Shown here one piece after another: positions 1 through 9,084 of a DNA stretch of 64,000 nucleotides. The stretch spans positions 186,001 through 250,000 of the forward strand of contig BMVA01000008.1 in NCBI GenBank assembly GCA_014650475.1. Direction: 5' to 3'. Under the pieces are notes generated by a model. That model searched no databases and was not told where the DNA came from. It saw nothing but the letters and a program-made list of their open reading frames with translations. Origin of the DNA: Streptomyces albogriseolus. GTDB lineage: Bacteria > Actinomycetota > Actinomycetes > Streptomycetales > Streptomycetaceae. Position 1 is the stretch's first letter. Each line of letters starts with the position of its first letter. The position numbers were made by a program, and so were the translations under genes.

Positions 1-401
1 AGGAGGGCCTCGCCGCGGGCGACGGTGCGGATGCCGTTGACCAGCTCCGCCGGGGGCGAGTCCTTGAGGAGGAAGCCGCTCGCCCCGGCGCGCAGCGCGT
101 CGTAGACGTAGGAGTCGACGTTGAACGTCGTGACGACCAGCACCTTCGGCGCGTGCTCCGTGTCCGGGCCGGCCAGCTGCCGTGTCGCCTGGATGCCGTC
201 GAGCAGGGGCATCCGGACGTCCATCACGACCACGTCGGGGCGCAGCCGCCGCGCGGCCCGGACCGCCTCGTGGCCGTTCTCGGCCTCCCCGACGACGTCC
301 ATGTCGGGCTGCGCGGAGAAGATCGTGACGTAGCCGGTCCGCACCAGCGCCTGGTCGTCGCAGACGAGTACACGGATCGGTTGCGGCGGCGCGTCGCTCA
401 C
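1..401 (-). CDS. NarL/LuxR-type response regulator, 3' end outside window
   Basis: Receiver domain of a two-component response regulator. The visible part starts with a GTG at 401 and reads about 133 residues before the window edge, so the C-terminal (presumably LuxR-type helix-turn-helix) domain is not seen. Acidic residues near positions 15-16 (CDD), the phospho-acceptor Asp61 in VVVMDVRMP and Lys in FLLKD are present. The start lies 4 bases after the stop of the adjacent histidine kinase gene, so the two are almost certainly cotranscribed and form a cognate pair. The LuxR output domain is inferred from the NarL-like receiver and the HisKA_3-type kinase partner, not seen. Confidence 0.9.
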   Translation of the reverse strand, partial: MSDAPPQPIRVLVCDDQALVRTGYVTIFSAQPDMDVVGEAENGHEAVRAARRLRPDVVVMDVRMPLLDGIQATRQLAGPDTEHAPKVLVVTTFNVDSYVYDALRAGASGFLLKDSPPAELVNGIRTVARGEAL

Positions 402-405
402 GGGG

Positions 406-1629
406 TCACTCCTGAACGGGCTGGGACGGGATCGTGGCGCGGACCTCGAACCCGCCCTCGGGCCGGGGACCGGCCTCCAGTTCACCATCGAGCATCCGCA
501 CCCGTGCACGCAGTCCGGCCAGCCCGCGTCCGCCCGTCAGGTCCGGCCTCCGCGGTGCCGGCACGCCGGCCGGTCCGTCGGTGGTCACCTCGACGCCGAT
601 GTGCTCCCCGCCGTGCCGGAGCACGACCCGTGTGGATTGCCCCGCCGCGTACTTCAGGGCGTTGGTGAGCGCCTCCTGCACCACCCGGTAGGCGGCCAGC
701 TCCACGTCCACGCTCCGCTGCAGCCGCTCGCCGTGCTCGGCGAACTCGACCGGCTGGCCCGAGCTGCGCGCCTGTTCGACCAGGTCGCCCACCCGTCCCA
801 GGGCGGGCGCCCGGCCGCCCGTGCGTTCCAGGTCGGCGGACGCCGCCTCGCCGGTCGCCTCCAGGACGCCGAGCAGGTACCGCAGTTCGGTCAGCGCCCG
901 GCGGCCGGTGTCGCTGACGGCCGCCAGTCCCTCACCGGCGCGTTCCGGCGCGGACGTCAGCAGGAACTGCGCCGCGTCGGCCTGGACCACCATGGCCGTC
1001 ACATGGTGGGTGACCACGTCGTGCAGCTCGCGGGCGATCCGCGCCCGTTCGGCGGCCGTCGCCGCCTCCGCGGCCAGCCGCCGCCGCTCCGCCTCCTCGG
1101 TGCGCCGTCCGCGCACCGTGCTCCCCACCTGCCGTACGGCGGCCAGGATCAGCCCGAACGCGAGATAGTCCGGTACGTCCTGCGGTGAGCCGAGGCGGTC
1201 CAGGACGACGGCGAGCGCGGCGTAGCCCACGCCCGTCACGGCGGCCAGACCGCGGCGGAAACGCACCTGGTGGGCACCGGCGGAGTACAGGGCCAGGTAC
1301 AGGCCCACGCTCGCGAACGTCGTCGCGTAGCCCAGCGCCTGGTGCGTCGCGAACGCGCCCGCGACGACGGCGAGACAGGCCGCGGGCGCTCTGCGGCGGG
1401 CCGCGAGCGGCAGGGTCTGGGCCAGGACGAGGGCGGCGCCCAGCGCGTCCGGCGGGCGCTCGGGCAGATCGCCGATCTGCGCGCCGACGCCGGACAGGGT
1501 CGGTACGAAGGCGAGCGCGGTGAGCGTCAGGGCGAGGACGCCGTCCTTGAAGAGGGCGTCCCGCTCCTGCCACCGGTCGAGCGCGGCGCGGAGGAAAGGG
1601 TGGTTCCGGAGTGTCCGAGGGTCTGTCAT
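406..1629 (-). CDS. Two-component sensor histidine kinase (HisKA_3 class)
   Basis: Membrane sensor kinase of 407 aa. The N-terminal 170 residues hold several hydrophobic segments, followed by a charged helix and the dimerisation/phospho-acceptor motif ARELHDVVTHH with His203. The N-box (QEALTNALKYA, about residue 318) and the G-box (GGRGLAGLRARV, about 370) of the HATPase_c domain are intact. The ATG at 1629 is preceded by GGGAGAGG and is preferred over an upstream in-frame start lacking a ribosome site. It sits 28 bases downstream of a CPBP protease gene and 4 bases before the response regulator, so all three probably form one leftward operon. The signal sensed is unknown. Confidence 0.9.
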   Translation of the reverse strand: MTDPRTLRNHPFLRAALDRWQERDALFKDGVLALTLTALAFVPTLSGVGAQIGDLPERPPDALGAALVLAQTLPLAARRRAPAACLAVVAGAFATHQALGYATTFASVGLYLALYSAGAHQVRFRRGLAAVTGVGYAALAVVLDRLGSPQDVPDYLAFGLILAAVRQVGSTVRGRRTEEAERRRLAAEAATAAERARIARELHDVVTHHVTAMVVQADAAQFLLTSAPERAGEGLAAVSDTGRRALTELRYLLGVLEATGEAASADLERTGGRAPALGRVGDLVEQARSSGQPVEFAEHGERLQRSVDVELAAYRVVQEALTNALKYAAGQSTRVVLRHGGEHIGVEVTTDGPAGVPAPRRPDLTGGRGLAGLRARVRMLDGELEAGPRPEGGFEVRATIPSQPVQE

Positions 1630-1657
1630 GGTGCGTGTCCTCTCCCGTCGGCCGGTG

Positions 1658-2497
1658 TCAGCGGCGCGCGTCGTGGCGGGTCCTGACCCGGCCGTCACGG
1701 TGGGCGAGGACGAGCATGGGGACGGCGAGGGCCACACTGATGAGGACGGGCACGAGCGACGCCTCCAGGCCGAAGCCGCCGCCGGTCAGGACGGCGGAGC
1801 CGTGGACGTCGACGGTGAACAGGCCGTCGGGGGTGTGCCCGGAGACCGGGATGCCGAGCAGCTGCTCCGTGGTGTTCCAGGCGAAGTGCAGACCCACGAC
1901 GAACCAGATGCTACGCCGCCACAGGAACGCGGCTCCGAGCAGGACGCCCGCCTCCACGGCGATCGCGAGTCCGCTCCACGGGGTCGCGCCCTCGGCGCCC
2001 AGATGGGCGACGCCGAAGAAGAGGGACGTGACGGCGACGGCGACGCGGCTGCCCCACAGCTGCTCCAGCGCTTGCAGGGCGAGACCGCGGAACAGCAGTT
2101 CCTCGGTGACCGCGGCGCCGGCCTGCACCACGACCGCGGCCCACACGACCTTCAGGACGCCGTCGCCGGCCCAGGAGAACGAGTAGCCGCCGAACGCCGT
2201 GATCAGGAGGGCGGAGAGGAGGATGAAGCCCAGGCCGACGGCGGCGCCGCGCAGGGTTTCACGACCGGCGCCGGACCGGGCGATCTCCGGGGCGGGACGC
2301 TGCGCCACGCGGCGCGTCACCCACGCGTACACGGCGATCGCGGCGGCCGCGCCCAGGAGCGGCACGGGGCCGGGGCCGGTCGCCGTCAGGGCGGAGACCA
2401 GGCCGACGGCGGCCATGCCGGTGAGCATCCAGCCGAGCGGGGTGCGGGTGAGGCGGCCTGCGCGGCCGCGCTTCGTGGGTTCTTTCGTCGCTTCCAT
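1658..2497 (-). CDS. CPBP family intramembrane metalloprotease
   Basis: Predicted polytopic membrane protein of 279 aa in the CPBP (CaaX protease/bacteriocin-processing) family. The three family motifs are visible: EELLFRG (Glu132-Glu133), FGVAHLG (His165) and HFAWN (His204, Asn207), which in the family line the intramembrane active site. It is the first gene of a probable operon with the sensor kinase and response regulator downstream. The protease could process a membrane-bound signal or regulator for that system, but this is inference from position; the substrate is unknown. Confidence 0.88.
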   Translation of the reverse strand: MEATKEPTKRGRAGRLTRTPLGWMLTGMAAVGLVSALTATGPGPVPLLGAAAAIAVYAWVTRRVAQRPAPEIARSGAGRETLRGAAVGLGFILLSALLITAFGGYSFSWAGDGVLKVVWAAVVVQAGAAVTEELLFRGLALQALEQLWGSRVAVAVTSLFFGVAHLGAEGATPWSGLAIAVEAGVLLGAAFLWRRSIWFVVGLHFAWNTTEQLLGIPVSGHTPDGLFTVDVHGSAVLTGGGFGLEASLVPVLISVALAVPMLVLAHRDGRVRTRHDARR

Positions 2498-2542
2498 CGC
2501 GGCCTCCCCTGGTGTGGTCGCGCCTGCGGCGACCTGGGGACC

Positions 2543-2577
2543 ACGCTAGGAATCCGGGGGTGGTGGGGGATCACCCC
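2543..2577 (-). promoter_or_regulatory. Putative promoter and operator of the CPBP/two-component operon
   Basis: Reading leftward, a -10-like TAGCGT (2543-2548) stands about 45 bases before the CPBP start. Just upstream of it is a G/C-block element, GGGGATCACCCC on the plus strand (2566-2577), at a position expected for an activator or repressor of this promoter. The promoter call is weak and the operator is inference only. Confidence 0.3.
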
Positions 2578-2644
2578 TGGATGGACAACTGCTATAGCTC
2601 TCACGGGGGATGGGGTGGCGCCCTCGCCGGGCGGGTGCGGGTGG

Positions 2645-2677
2645 GTGGGGGTTGAGCGCGCAGTTCCCCGCGCCCCT
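2645..2677 (-). repeat. 33-nt intergenic repeat, copy 1
   Basis: Minus-strand copy of an element with core AGGGGCGCGGGGAACTGCGC followed by GC, one pyrimidine, CA, one purine and CCCCCAC. Two more copies occur at 40779-40811 and 45666-45698, differing only at the two variable positions. This copy abuts the 3' end of the DMT transporter gene, and part of the transporter stop codon TAG (2676-2678) lies inside it. Confidence 0.85.
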
Positions 2678-3566
2678 AGGGGGTTGTCAGCGCCGGTGTC
2701 CTGGGGCGGGGCCTGCTGGGGGTGAGGGAGGTCAACGCCACCCCGCCCACCAGCAGCGCCGCCGCGCACCACCGGAGAGGGGTGAGGGATTCACCCAGGA
2801 ACAGCGCCGCCGACGTCATGCCGAACACCGGGACCAGCAGGGAGAACGGGGCGACCGTGGAGGCGGGGTGGCGGTGGAGGAGCCAGCCCCAGGCGCCGAA
2901 GCCGAAGACCGTCGCGCCCCAGGCGACGTAGAGGACCGTGCCCGCGCCCGGCCAGTCCAGGGAGCGCAGGGCCGCCAGGTCCGCAGTCCAGCCCTCCAGC
3001 AGCAGGGAGAGGGCGAGCAGCGGGAGCACCGGGACCGTGCTGACCCAGACCATGAAGTTGAGGGCGTCGGGGGGCGACGCCTTGCGGGTGAGGATGTTGG
3101 AGACGCCCCAGCAGGCCGCCGCGGCGACGACGAGGGCGAAGCCCGTCAGCGGGCCCGAGGCGCCCTCGTCGACCGCCGCCACGCCGATGCCGGCCAGCGC
3201 CACCGCCATGCCCGCGACCCGGACCCGGGTGGGGCGTTCGCCGAGGAGCGCGACGGCGAACAGGGCCGTGAACACCGCCTGGATCTGGAGGACCAGGGAG
3301 GACAGGCCGCCTGGCATGCCGACGTCCATGCCGATGAACAGCAGACCGAACTTGGCGACCCCCAGGGCCAGTCCCACCCCCACGATCCACTTCCAGGCGA
3401 CCTTCGGCGGGCCGACGAGGAACACCGCGGGCAGGGCCGCGACCAGGAAGCGCAGCGCGGAGAAGAGCAGCGGCGGGAAGTGGTCGAGGCCGACCTCGAT
3501 GACCGTGAAGTTCACTCCCCACACGGCGGCGACGAGGACGGCGAGAAGGACGTGGGCAGGTCGCAT
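2676..3566 (-). CDS. EamA/DMT family transporter
   Basis: 296-aa integral membrane protein of the drug/metabolite transporter superfamily with two EamA repeats, each about five hydrophobic helices. Features include AAVWGVNFTVIEVGL at the start of repeat 1, LGERPTR in its last loop, and ACWGVSNILTRK and FLGESLTPLRW in repeat 2. Family members export amino acids or other small metabolites; no substrate can be assigned. It is divergent from a LysR regulator 91 bases away, the classic arrangement for an effector-controlled exporter. The reading frame ends inside a repeated intergenic element. Confidence 0.88.
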   Translation of the reverse strand: MRPAHVLLAVLVAAVWGVNFTVIEVGLDHFPPLLFSALRFLVAALPAVFLVGPPKVAWKWIVGVGLALGVAKFGLLFIGMDVGMPGGLSSLVLQIQAVFTALFAVALLGERPTRVRVAGMAVALAGIGVAAVDEGASGPLTGFALVVAAAACWGVSNILTRKASPPDALNFMVWVSTVPVLPLLALSLLLEGWTADLAALRSLDWPGAGTVLYVAWGATVFGFGAWGWLLHRHPASTVAPFSLLVPVFGMTSAALFLGESLTPLRWCAAALLVGGVALTSLTPSRPRPRTPALTTP

Positions 3567-3601
3567 GCGTCGAGCATCACCGGAGACGACACTTCAGCAC
3601 C

Positions 3602-3637
3602 AGCGACGATCTCTGCATGGTTGGATGAAGCATCGCT
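3602..3637. promoter_or_regulatory. Shared DMT transporter/LysR promoter region with a dyad
   Basis: The 91-base divergent gap (3567-3657) contains an imperfect inverted pair, AGCGAC at 3602 and CATCGCT at 3631-3637 (reverse AGCGATG). This is the sort of dyad LysR-type proteins bind between their own gene and the target. Arms and spacing are imperfect, so this is only a candidate. Confidence 0.3.
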
Positions 3638-3657
3638 AACCGATTCCAGGAGCGGTC

Positions 3658-4575
3658 ATGCTCGATCTCCAGCGTCTGCGCGCCCTGCACGCCGTGTCCG
3701 TGCACGGCACCGTCGGCGCCGCCGCCTCGGCGCTCGGCTACACCTCGTCCGCCGTCTCGCAGCAGATCGCCAAGCTGGAGCGGGAGACGCGGACCGTGCT
3801 GCTGGAGCGCGAGGGCCGGGGCGTGCGGCTCACCGACGAGGCGCATCAGCTGGTGCGCGCCGCCCGGGAGCTGATCGCCATCGTGGAGCGCGCGGAGACG
3901 GAGCTGGAGGAGCGGCGCGGGGTGCCGGCCGGGCGGCTCACCGTCGCCGCGTTCGCGTCGGCCGCGCGCGGGCTGATGCCGCCGGTGCTGGCCGACCTGG
4001 CCCGCCGCCACCCCGCGCTGGACACCCGGCTCACCGAGGTGGACCCGCATCTGTCCGTGGACCTCGTCGCCAAGGGCGCGGTCGATCTGGTGGTCGCGCA
4101 CGACTGGGACATCGCGCCGCTGCCCGCCCCGGCGAACGTGGAGCAGACGGTGATCGGGGACGACCTGTGCGACCTGCTGGTGCCCGAGGGGCACCGGTTC
4201 GCGGGGCGGACGGGCGTACGGCGGGAGGAGCTGGCCGGGGAGCGGTGGATCTGCCAGCCGCCGGGACGGGTCTGCCACGAGTGGCTGGTGCGGACCCTGC
4301 GGGCGGCCGGGCACGAGCCGGAGATCGTGCACATGGCCGACGAGAACCCGACCCTGGTCGCCCTGGTCGCGGCCGGTCTGGGCATCGCGCTGATCGCCCG
4401 GCTGGGGCGCGGTCCGCTGCCTGCCGGGGTCGTCGAGGTGCCGCTCGACCCGATGCCCGTACGACGGCTGTACGCGCTGTGGCGCACCGGTGCGGCACGC
4501 CGTCCGGCGATCGCGGAGACGGTCCGCACCCTGGTCGCCCACTGGCCGGCGGTGTCGGCGCACGGACCCCGCTGA
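3658..4575 (+). CDS. LysR family transcriptional regulator
   Basis: 305-aa LysR-type regulator. The N-terminal winged helix-turn-helix is clear (MLDLQRLRALHAVSVHGTVG, SSAVSQQIAKLE, residues 1-60) and is followed by the two-lobed effector-binding domain (from about residue 90, GRLTVAAFASAARGLMP). The ATG at 3658 is preceded by AGGAGCG. It is divergent from the DMT exporter gene and probably controls it in response to an unknown small molecule. Confidence 0.92.
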   Translation: MLDLQRLRALHAVSVHGTVGAAASALGYTSSAVSQQIAKLERETRTVLLEREGRGVRLTDEAHQLVRAARELIAIVERAETELEERRGVPAGRLTVAAFASAARGLMPPVLADLARRHPALDTRLTEVDPHLSVDLVAKGAVDLVVAHDWDIAPLPAPANVEQTVIGDDLCDLLVPEGHRFAGRTGVRREELAGERWICQPPGRVCHEWLVRTLRAAGHEPEIVHMADENPTLVALVAAGLGIALIARLGRGPLPAGVVEVPLDPMPVRRLYALWRTGAARRPAIAETVRTLVAHWPAVSAHGPR

Positions 4576-4849
4576 CACCGGACGGCCGGTAACACCCTGT
4601 CGGCGAACGCCCTCGGACACAGGGCGGAACCCGTCGCCGCCCTCGTACGTCCCAACGCCGGGCTGCCGGGCCAGCCCGCGGGAACGCCGTACCGCCCCCT
4701 CCCGCCGCGCCGACGGCGGCCCCCTCGGCACCCTCCGGATGCTGCACATGCCCTTGACTGGCAGAAACTTCCCGGATATTGGTGACCTCCTGGCAGTTTC
4801 CTTCAGCGGATCCCCGGCCCTCCGCGGATCACCTCCCAAAGGAGCGCAC

Positions 4850-6694
4850 GTGCCCGACAGCAGCCCCGGAAGCACGGCAAGCACCGCCCGTCCGTCCAGA
4901 CGCACCGTCCTCGCCGCGACGGCGGGCGTCACCTCCGTCCTGGCGGCCGGCGGCACGGTCCACGCGGCCACCGGCGCACACCGTCCCGACGACCGCAAGC
5001 TGCGCGCCCTCATCTCCCGTATGACGCTGGAGGAGAAGGTCGGCCAGCTCTTCGTGATGCGGGTCTACGGCCACTCCGCCACCGACCCCGACCAGGCGGA
5101 CGTCGACGCCAACCTGTCCGAGATCGGGGTGCGCACGGCCGCCGAGCTGGTCGCCAAGTACCGGGTCGGCGGCATCATCTACTTCGCCTGGGCGCACAAC
5201 ACCCGCGACCCGCACCAGATCGCCGGCCTGTCCAACGGCATCCAGAAGGCCTCCCTCGGTCTGCCGCGAGGGCTGCCCGTGCTGATCTCGACCGACCAGG
5301 AGCACGGCATCGTGGCCCGGGTGGGCGAGCCCGCGACGCTGATGCCGGGCGCGATGAACGTCGGCGCGGGCGGGTCGCGGTCCGACGCGCGCACCCTGGG
5401 CCGGATCGCGGGGCGTGAGCTGCGCGCCCTGGGCATCCGTCAGAACTACTCCCCCGTCGCCGACGTGAACGTCAACCCGGCCAACCCGGTCATCGGCGTG
5501 CGCTCCTTCGGCTCCGACCCGGACGCGGTCGCCGAGCTGGTCGCGGCGGAGGTGCGGGGCTACGAGTCGTCCGGCGTGGCGGCCACCGCCAAGCACTTCC
5601 CCGGGCACGGCGACACGATCACGGACAGCCACGAGGACCTGCCGTGGATCCACCACACCCGCGAGCAGTGGGAGGAGCTGGACGCGCCGCCGTTCCGCGC
5701 GGCGATCGCCGCGGGCATCGACTCGATCATGACCGCGCACATCGTCGTCCCGGCGCTCGACGCCGCCGAGGACCCGGCCACGCTGTCCCACCCGATCCTC
5801 ACCGGCATCCTGCGCGAGGAGCTCGGCTACGACGGCGTCGTGGTGACCGACTCCCTCGGCATGGAGGGCGTCCGCACCAAGTACGGCGACGACCGGGTGC
5901 CGGTGCTGGCGCTGAAGGCGGGCGTGGACCAGCTGCTCAACCCGCCGTCCCTGGACGTCGCGTGGAACGCGGTGCTCCAGGCGGTGCGGGACGGCGAGCT
6001 GACCGAGGCCCGCCTCGACGAATCGATCCTGCGCGTGCTGCGCCTGAAGGCCCGCCTGGGCCTCTTCGACGACCCGTACGTCAGCCACGCGGGCGTGGAC
6101 CGCGTGGTCGGCACCCGGTCGCACCTGGCCGCCGCCGACCGGATCGCCGAGCACGGCACGACCCTGCTGGTCAACGAGGGCGGCCTGCTGCCGCTGTCCC
6201 GCCGCCGGACGCCCAGGGTACTGGTGGTCGGCGCCGACCCGGCGTCCCCGTCCGGCACCACGGGCCCGCCCACCGGGGTGCTCGCGGGCGCCCTGACCGA
6301 GCTGGGCTTCACCGCGACCGCCCTGTCCACCGGCACGGCGCCCTCCGCGGCGACCGTCGCCAAGGCCGTGGCGGCCGCCCAGGACGCGGACGCGGTGGTC
6401 GTGGGGACGTACAACGTCACCGCCTCCAGCAGTCAGAGGACGCTCGTCGAGCGGCTGCTGGCGACCGGGAAGCCGGTCGTCGCGGTGGCGATCCGCAACC
6501 CGTACGACGTGGCCCATCTGCCGGGCGTGCGCGCCTTCCTGGCGTCCTACTCCTGGACCGACGTCGAACTCCGCGCGGCGGCCCGCGCGATCGCCGGCAC
6601 GGTCCGCCCCCGCGGCACGCTCCCGGTCCCGGTCCAGCGCGCCGACGACCCGACGGCGGTGCTGTACCCGGTGGGGCACGGGCTGACGTACTGA
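4850..6694 (+). CDS. Secreted glycoside hydrolase family 3 beta-N-acetylhexosaminidase
   Basis: 614-aa GH3 enzyme, NagZ-like in its motifs, predicted to release terminal N-acetylglucosamine from chitin or peptidoglycan fragments outside the cell. The N-terminus has a Tat signal (RRTVLAATAGV, ending near VHA-ATG). The NagZ signature KHFPGHGDT with a downstream His (SHED) is near residue 247 and the putative nucleophile Asp in VVTDSLGMEGV near 333; a C-terminal GH3_C-like domain follows. The GTG at 4850 is chosen because AAAGGAG lies 6-7 bases before it; longer in-frame versions lack a signal peptide. Related amino-sugar genes (GH20, GH18, glmS) lie elsewhere in the window. Confidence 0.88.
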   Translation: MPDSSPGSTASTARPSRRTVLAATAGVTSVLAAGGTVHAATGAHRPDDRKLRALISRMTLEEKVGQLFVMRVYGHSATDPDQADVDANLSEIGVRTAAELVAKYRVGGIIYFAWAHNTRDPHQIAGLSNGIQKASLGLPRGLPVLISTDQEHGIVARVGEPATLMPGAMNVGAGGSRSDARTLGRIAGRELRALGIRQNYSPVADVNVNPANPVIGVRSFGSDPDAVAELVAAEVRGYESSGVAATAKHFPGHGDTITDSHEDLPWIHHTREQWEELDAPPFRAAIAAGIDSIMTAHIVVPALDAAEDPATLSHPILTGILREELGYDGVVVTDSLGMEGVRTKYGDDRVPVLALKAGVDQLLNPPSLDVAWNAVLQAVRDGELTEARLDESILRVLRLKARLGLFDDPYVSHAGVDRVVGTRSHLAAADRIAEHGTTLLVNEGGLLPLSRRRTPRVLVVGADPASPSGTTGPPTGVLAGALTELGFTATALSTGTAPSAATVAKAVAAAQDADAVVVGTYNVTASSSQRTLVERLLATGKPVVAVAIRNPYDVAHLPGVRAFLASYSWTDVELRAAARAIAGTVRPRGTLPVPVQRADDPTAVLYPVGHGLTY

Positions 6695-6708
6695 CACCGG
6701 ACGTGCCC

Positions 6709-6741
6709 CGTCCGGACCGTGGCCCCTGGACGGTCCGGACG
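6709..6741. terminator. Hairpin after the GH3 gene
   Basis: Perfect 12-bp stem (CGTCCGGACCGT, 6709-6720, with 6730-6741) and a 9-nt loop, 15 bases after the GH3 stop. It has no U-run, as usual for actinomycete terminators. Confidence 0.7.
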
Positions 6742-6909
6742 AGGCGCCCCGGTCACCCGCGGTCACGGCGTCTCCCCGGCCGGGCGTAACCCCCCTACGT
6801 CACCCGACCGACCCATCGCACCCCATATGCGCAAACGACCCCACTTGTCTGGCGTGTCCGGGCGGCGGGCGGTCAGGCTGGAGCCGGTGATCTTCCGGGG
6901 GGGGCGACG

Positions 6910-7530
6910 ATGCGGGTGTGCGGATGGCGGCCGGGGGCCGTGGGGGCCCTGGCGGGGCTCGTGCTGCTCACCGGGTGCCGGGAGGCGCCGGCGGACGGGG
7001 CGGGCGGGACGGCGGCCGCGGCGTCGCCGGTGCGGCCGTCGGGGTACGGGGCGGTGTTCCTGGACGTCGGCGAGTGCAGCTCCTTCGGGCGCACCAGCTT
7101 CACCGAGGTGTCCTGCGCGAGCGAGCGCGCGGCGGCCCGGGTGACGGCCCGGCACGACGGCACCGCGCGCGACGGCCCGCCGTGTCCGCCCACCACCGAC
7201 TTCGTGCTGCACATCAGCGAGCAGTGGCCCGCCGCCGACGAGGACGGCGACGGGATGGTGCCGCGCGGATTCGCCTGCGTGCGGAACCTCCAGCCGCCGC
7301 ACCCGGGCGACCCGGGCGGCGGGGGCGGACCGCGCACCGTCGTCGGCGACTGCGTGTACGCCCTCGACGGCGGCAGGGTCCGGGAGACCGCCTGCGACGG
7401 AAGCGGGCCCCGGAGGCCGGAGTTCACGGTGACGAAGGCCGTGGACACCAGGGCTCGGTGCCCGGCGTCCACGGCCCTCTACGTCCGGCTGGGCGGGGCC
7501 GCGCCGGTCGGCTGCGCCGTCCCGGTGTGA
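6910..7530 (+). CDS. Putative lipoprotein
   Basis: 206-aa protein of unknown function. A signal peptide of about 22 residues ends in the lipobox LLTGC with Cys23 as lipid anchor. The mature part is Cys-rich (GECSSFG, VSCASE, PPCPP, FACVRN, GDCVY, TACDG, ARCPA, VGCAV), suggesting disulfides on the cell surface, and is interrupted by a Pro/Gly-rich stretch near residue 135. The ATG follows a run of G that can serve as ribosome site. It is convergent with the peptidase gene, with only 13 bases between the stop codons. Confidence 0.72.
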   Translation: MRVCGWRPGAVGALAGLVLLTGCREAPADGAGGTAAAASPVRPSGYGAVFLDVGECSSFGRTSFTEVSCASERAAARVTARHDGTARDGPPCPPTTDFVLHISEQWPAADEDGDGMVPRGFACVRNLQPPHPGDPGGGGGPRTVVGDCVYALDGGRVRETACDGSGPRRPEFTVTKAVDTRARCPASTALYVRLGGAAPVGCAVPV

Positions 7531-7543
7531 CCCCGCCCCGGCC

Positions 7544-8983
7544 TCACGGACGCAGCGCGTGCCGCGGTTCGACGTCCCGCTTGTCGAGCTTGGCGTCGAA
7601 CTTCGCCAGCGGCTTGGCGGCCGCCGGGTTCGCCTGGACGGCGTTCGGGGCGACGCCCGCCCACTCCAGGATGCGGGCGGTGGCCAGCGCCTTCTCCTTC
7701 TCGACCAGGCCGGCCACGTTCGCGCCGTGGTTCATGCCGGGCGCGGTGAACACGTACGAGTCGCGCGCGCCCTTGCCGAGACGGAACGGCTCGGCGCCCC
7801 ACGGGTCGTTCTCGCCGTACACGAACAGCATCTGCCGGGCGTTGTGGCGGACCCACGTGTCGACGTCCCGCATGGCGTACGGCTGGAACGTCATGTCGAT
7901 GGAGCGCGGCACGAAGTTGCGCGGCGGCTGGTAGCCGTAGCGGACGTACTGCTTCTCGATGTGCGGGAAGTGGATGGTCGGCGCGCCCAGCTGCGTGCCG
8001 GCCTGGTAGTAGTACGGCGTGTACGGGCTCAGGCCCTGGTCCGTGTAGAACGAGAAGCCGGAGATCGTGTCGACGGAGTTCCAGATCTCGTCGTCCGTCG
8101 CGTTCTTGGCGTCCGCCGGGATGTCCTGGCAGTCGGCGACGGTGCTGTACTGCCAGAAGCCCCACACGTAGTCCAGGACGACCGCCTCGTAGGCGCGGTC
8201 CAGGCTGCCGATGGTGTCGAAGGTGTAGCCGTTCTCGGCGGCGTAGGCGGCGTACTTCTTCTCCAGCGGGGCGCGGCGCACCAGCGCCTCGCGCTGCACG
8301 CCGTTCAGCCGGTCGCGGCACTCCTGGGTGCCGACGGTGCGGAAGAACCGGTCGTAGGCGGAGTCCTCCTTGTTCACCACGTCGTTGGGGGCGACATAGG
8401 CGACGACGCCGTCCATGTCCTTCGGGTAGAAGCGCTCGTAGTAGGTGGCGGTCATGCCACCCTTGGAGCCGCCCGTGGAGAGCCAGTTCTCGCCGTAGAT
8501 CTTCTTCAGCGCGGTGAAGATGCGGTGCTGGTCGCTGGCGGCCTGCCAGATGTCCAGCTTGCTCCAGTCGGCCGGCTCGGGCCGGGACGGGGTGAAGAAG
8601 CGGTACTCCATGGAGACCTGGTTGCCGTCCACGATCTGGGTCGGCTCGGCGCGGCGGGGCGTCGTGGAGACGCTGTAGCCGCCGGTGTAGAAGACGGTGG
8701 GCCGCGCGGTGTCCTTGTGCAGCACGGTGATCCGCTGCTGGAACGTGCCCTTGGCGGGCCTGCGGTGGTCGACCGGCTGGGTGTAGTTCAGGACGAAGAA
8801 GCGGTACCCGGTGTACGGCTTCTCCTCGATGAGGCTCATGCCCGGGATCGCGAGCAGCCTCTCCTTGATGTCAGTGGTGCCGGTGGCGGCCGGCTCGGCG
8901 GCGGTGGCCGCCCCGGCCGTGCTCAGTGTGCCTATGAGCACCGTGAGCGCCAGCAGCCATCTGAGCGCCTTGCGCATGCGCAC
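7544..8983 (-). CDS. Secreted S37 (PS-10)-type tripeptidyl aminopeptidase
   Basis: 479-aa secreted serine peptidase of the Streptomyces PS-10/S37 family, related to S28 prolyl carboxypeptidases. A Sec signal peptide ends near ATAAEPA (about residue 30). The nucleophile elbow is STGGSKGGMT (Ser173); the charge-relay Asp and His are probably in YGENDPWG and PGMNHGAN towards the C-terminus. Family members remove tripeptides from the N-termini of extracellular proteins. Preceded by its own short promoter region and convergent with the lipoprotein gene. The family call is firm; the tripeptidyl specificity is by analogy. Confidence 0.85.
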   Translation of the reverse strand: MRMRKALRWLLALTVLIGTLSTAGAATAAEPAATGTTDIKERLLAIPGMSLIEEKPYTGYRFFVLNYTQPVDHRRPAKGTFQQRITVLHKDTARPTVFYTGGYSVSTTPRRAEPTQIVDGNQVSMEYRFFTPSRPEPADWSKLDIWQAASDQHRIFTALKKIYGENWLSTGGSKGGMTATYYERFYPKDMDGVVAYVAPNDVVNKEDSAYDRFFRTVGTQECRDRLNGVQREALVRRAPLEKKYAAYAAENGYTFDTIGSLDRAYEAVVLDYVWGFWQYSTVADCQDIPADAKNATDDEIWNSVDTISGFSFYTDQGLSPYTPYYYQAGTQLGAPTIHFPHIEKQYVRYGYQPPRNFVPRSIDMTFQPYAMRDVDTWVRHNARQMLFVYGENDPWGAEPFRLGKGARDSYVFTAPGMNHGANVAGLVEKEKALATARILEWAGVAPNAVQANPAAAKPLAKFDAKLDKRDVEPRHALRP

Positions 8984-9084
8984 TCCCCTGTGAGACAGAT
9001 GTGCGCCGGAAGCTACTCGACCAACTCCTCACCGCACCAGGGGACATAGGGAAAACCCTGTGCGGCCTGCCGTGCGGGGGCGGG

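Noticed and set aside
4490..4849. N-terminal extension of the GH3 gene upstream of the GTG at 4850
   Set aside because: It would put the Tat signal peptide about 120 residues inside the protein and overlaps the LysR gene; the GTG has a good ribosome site.
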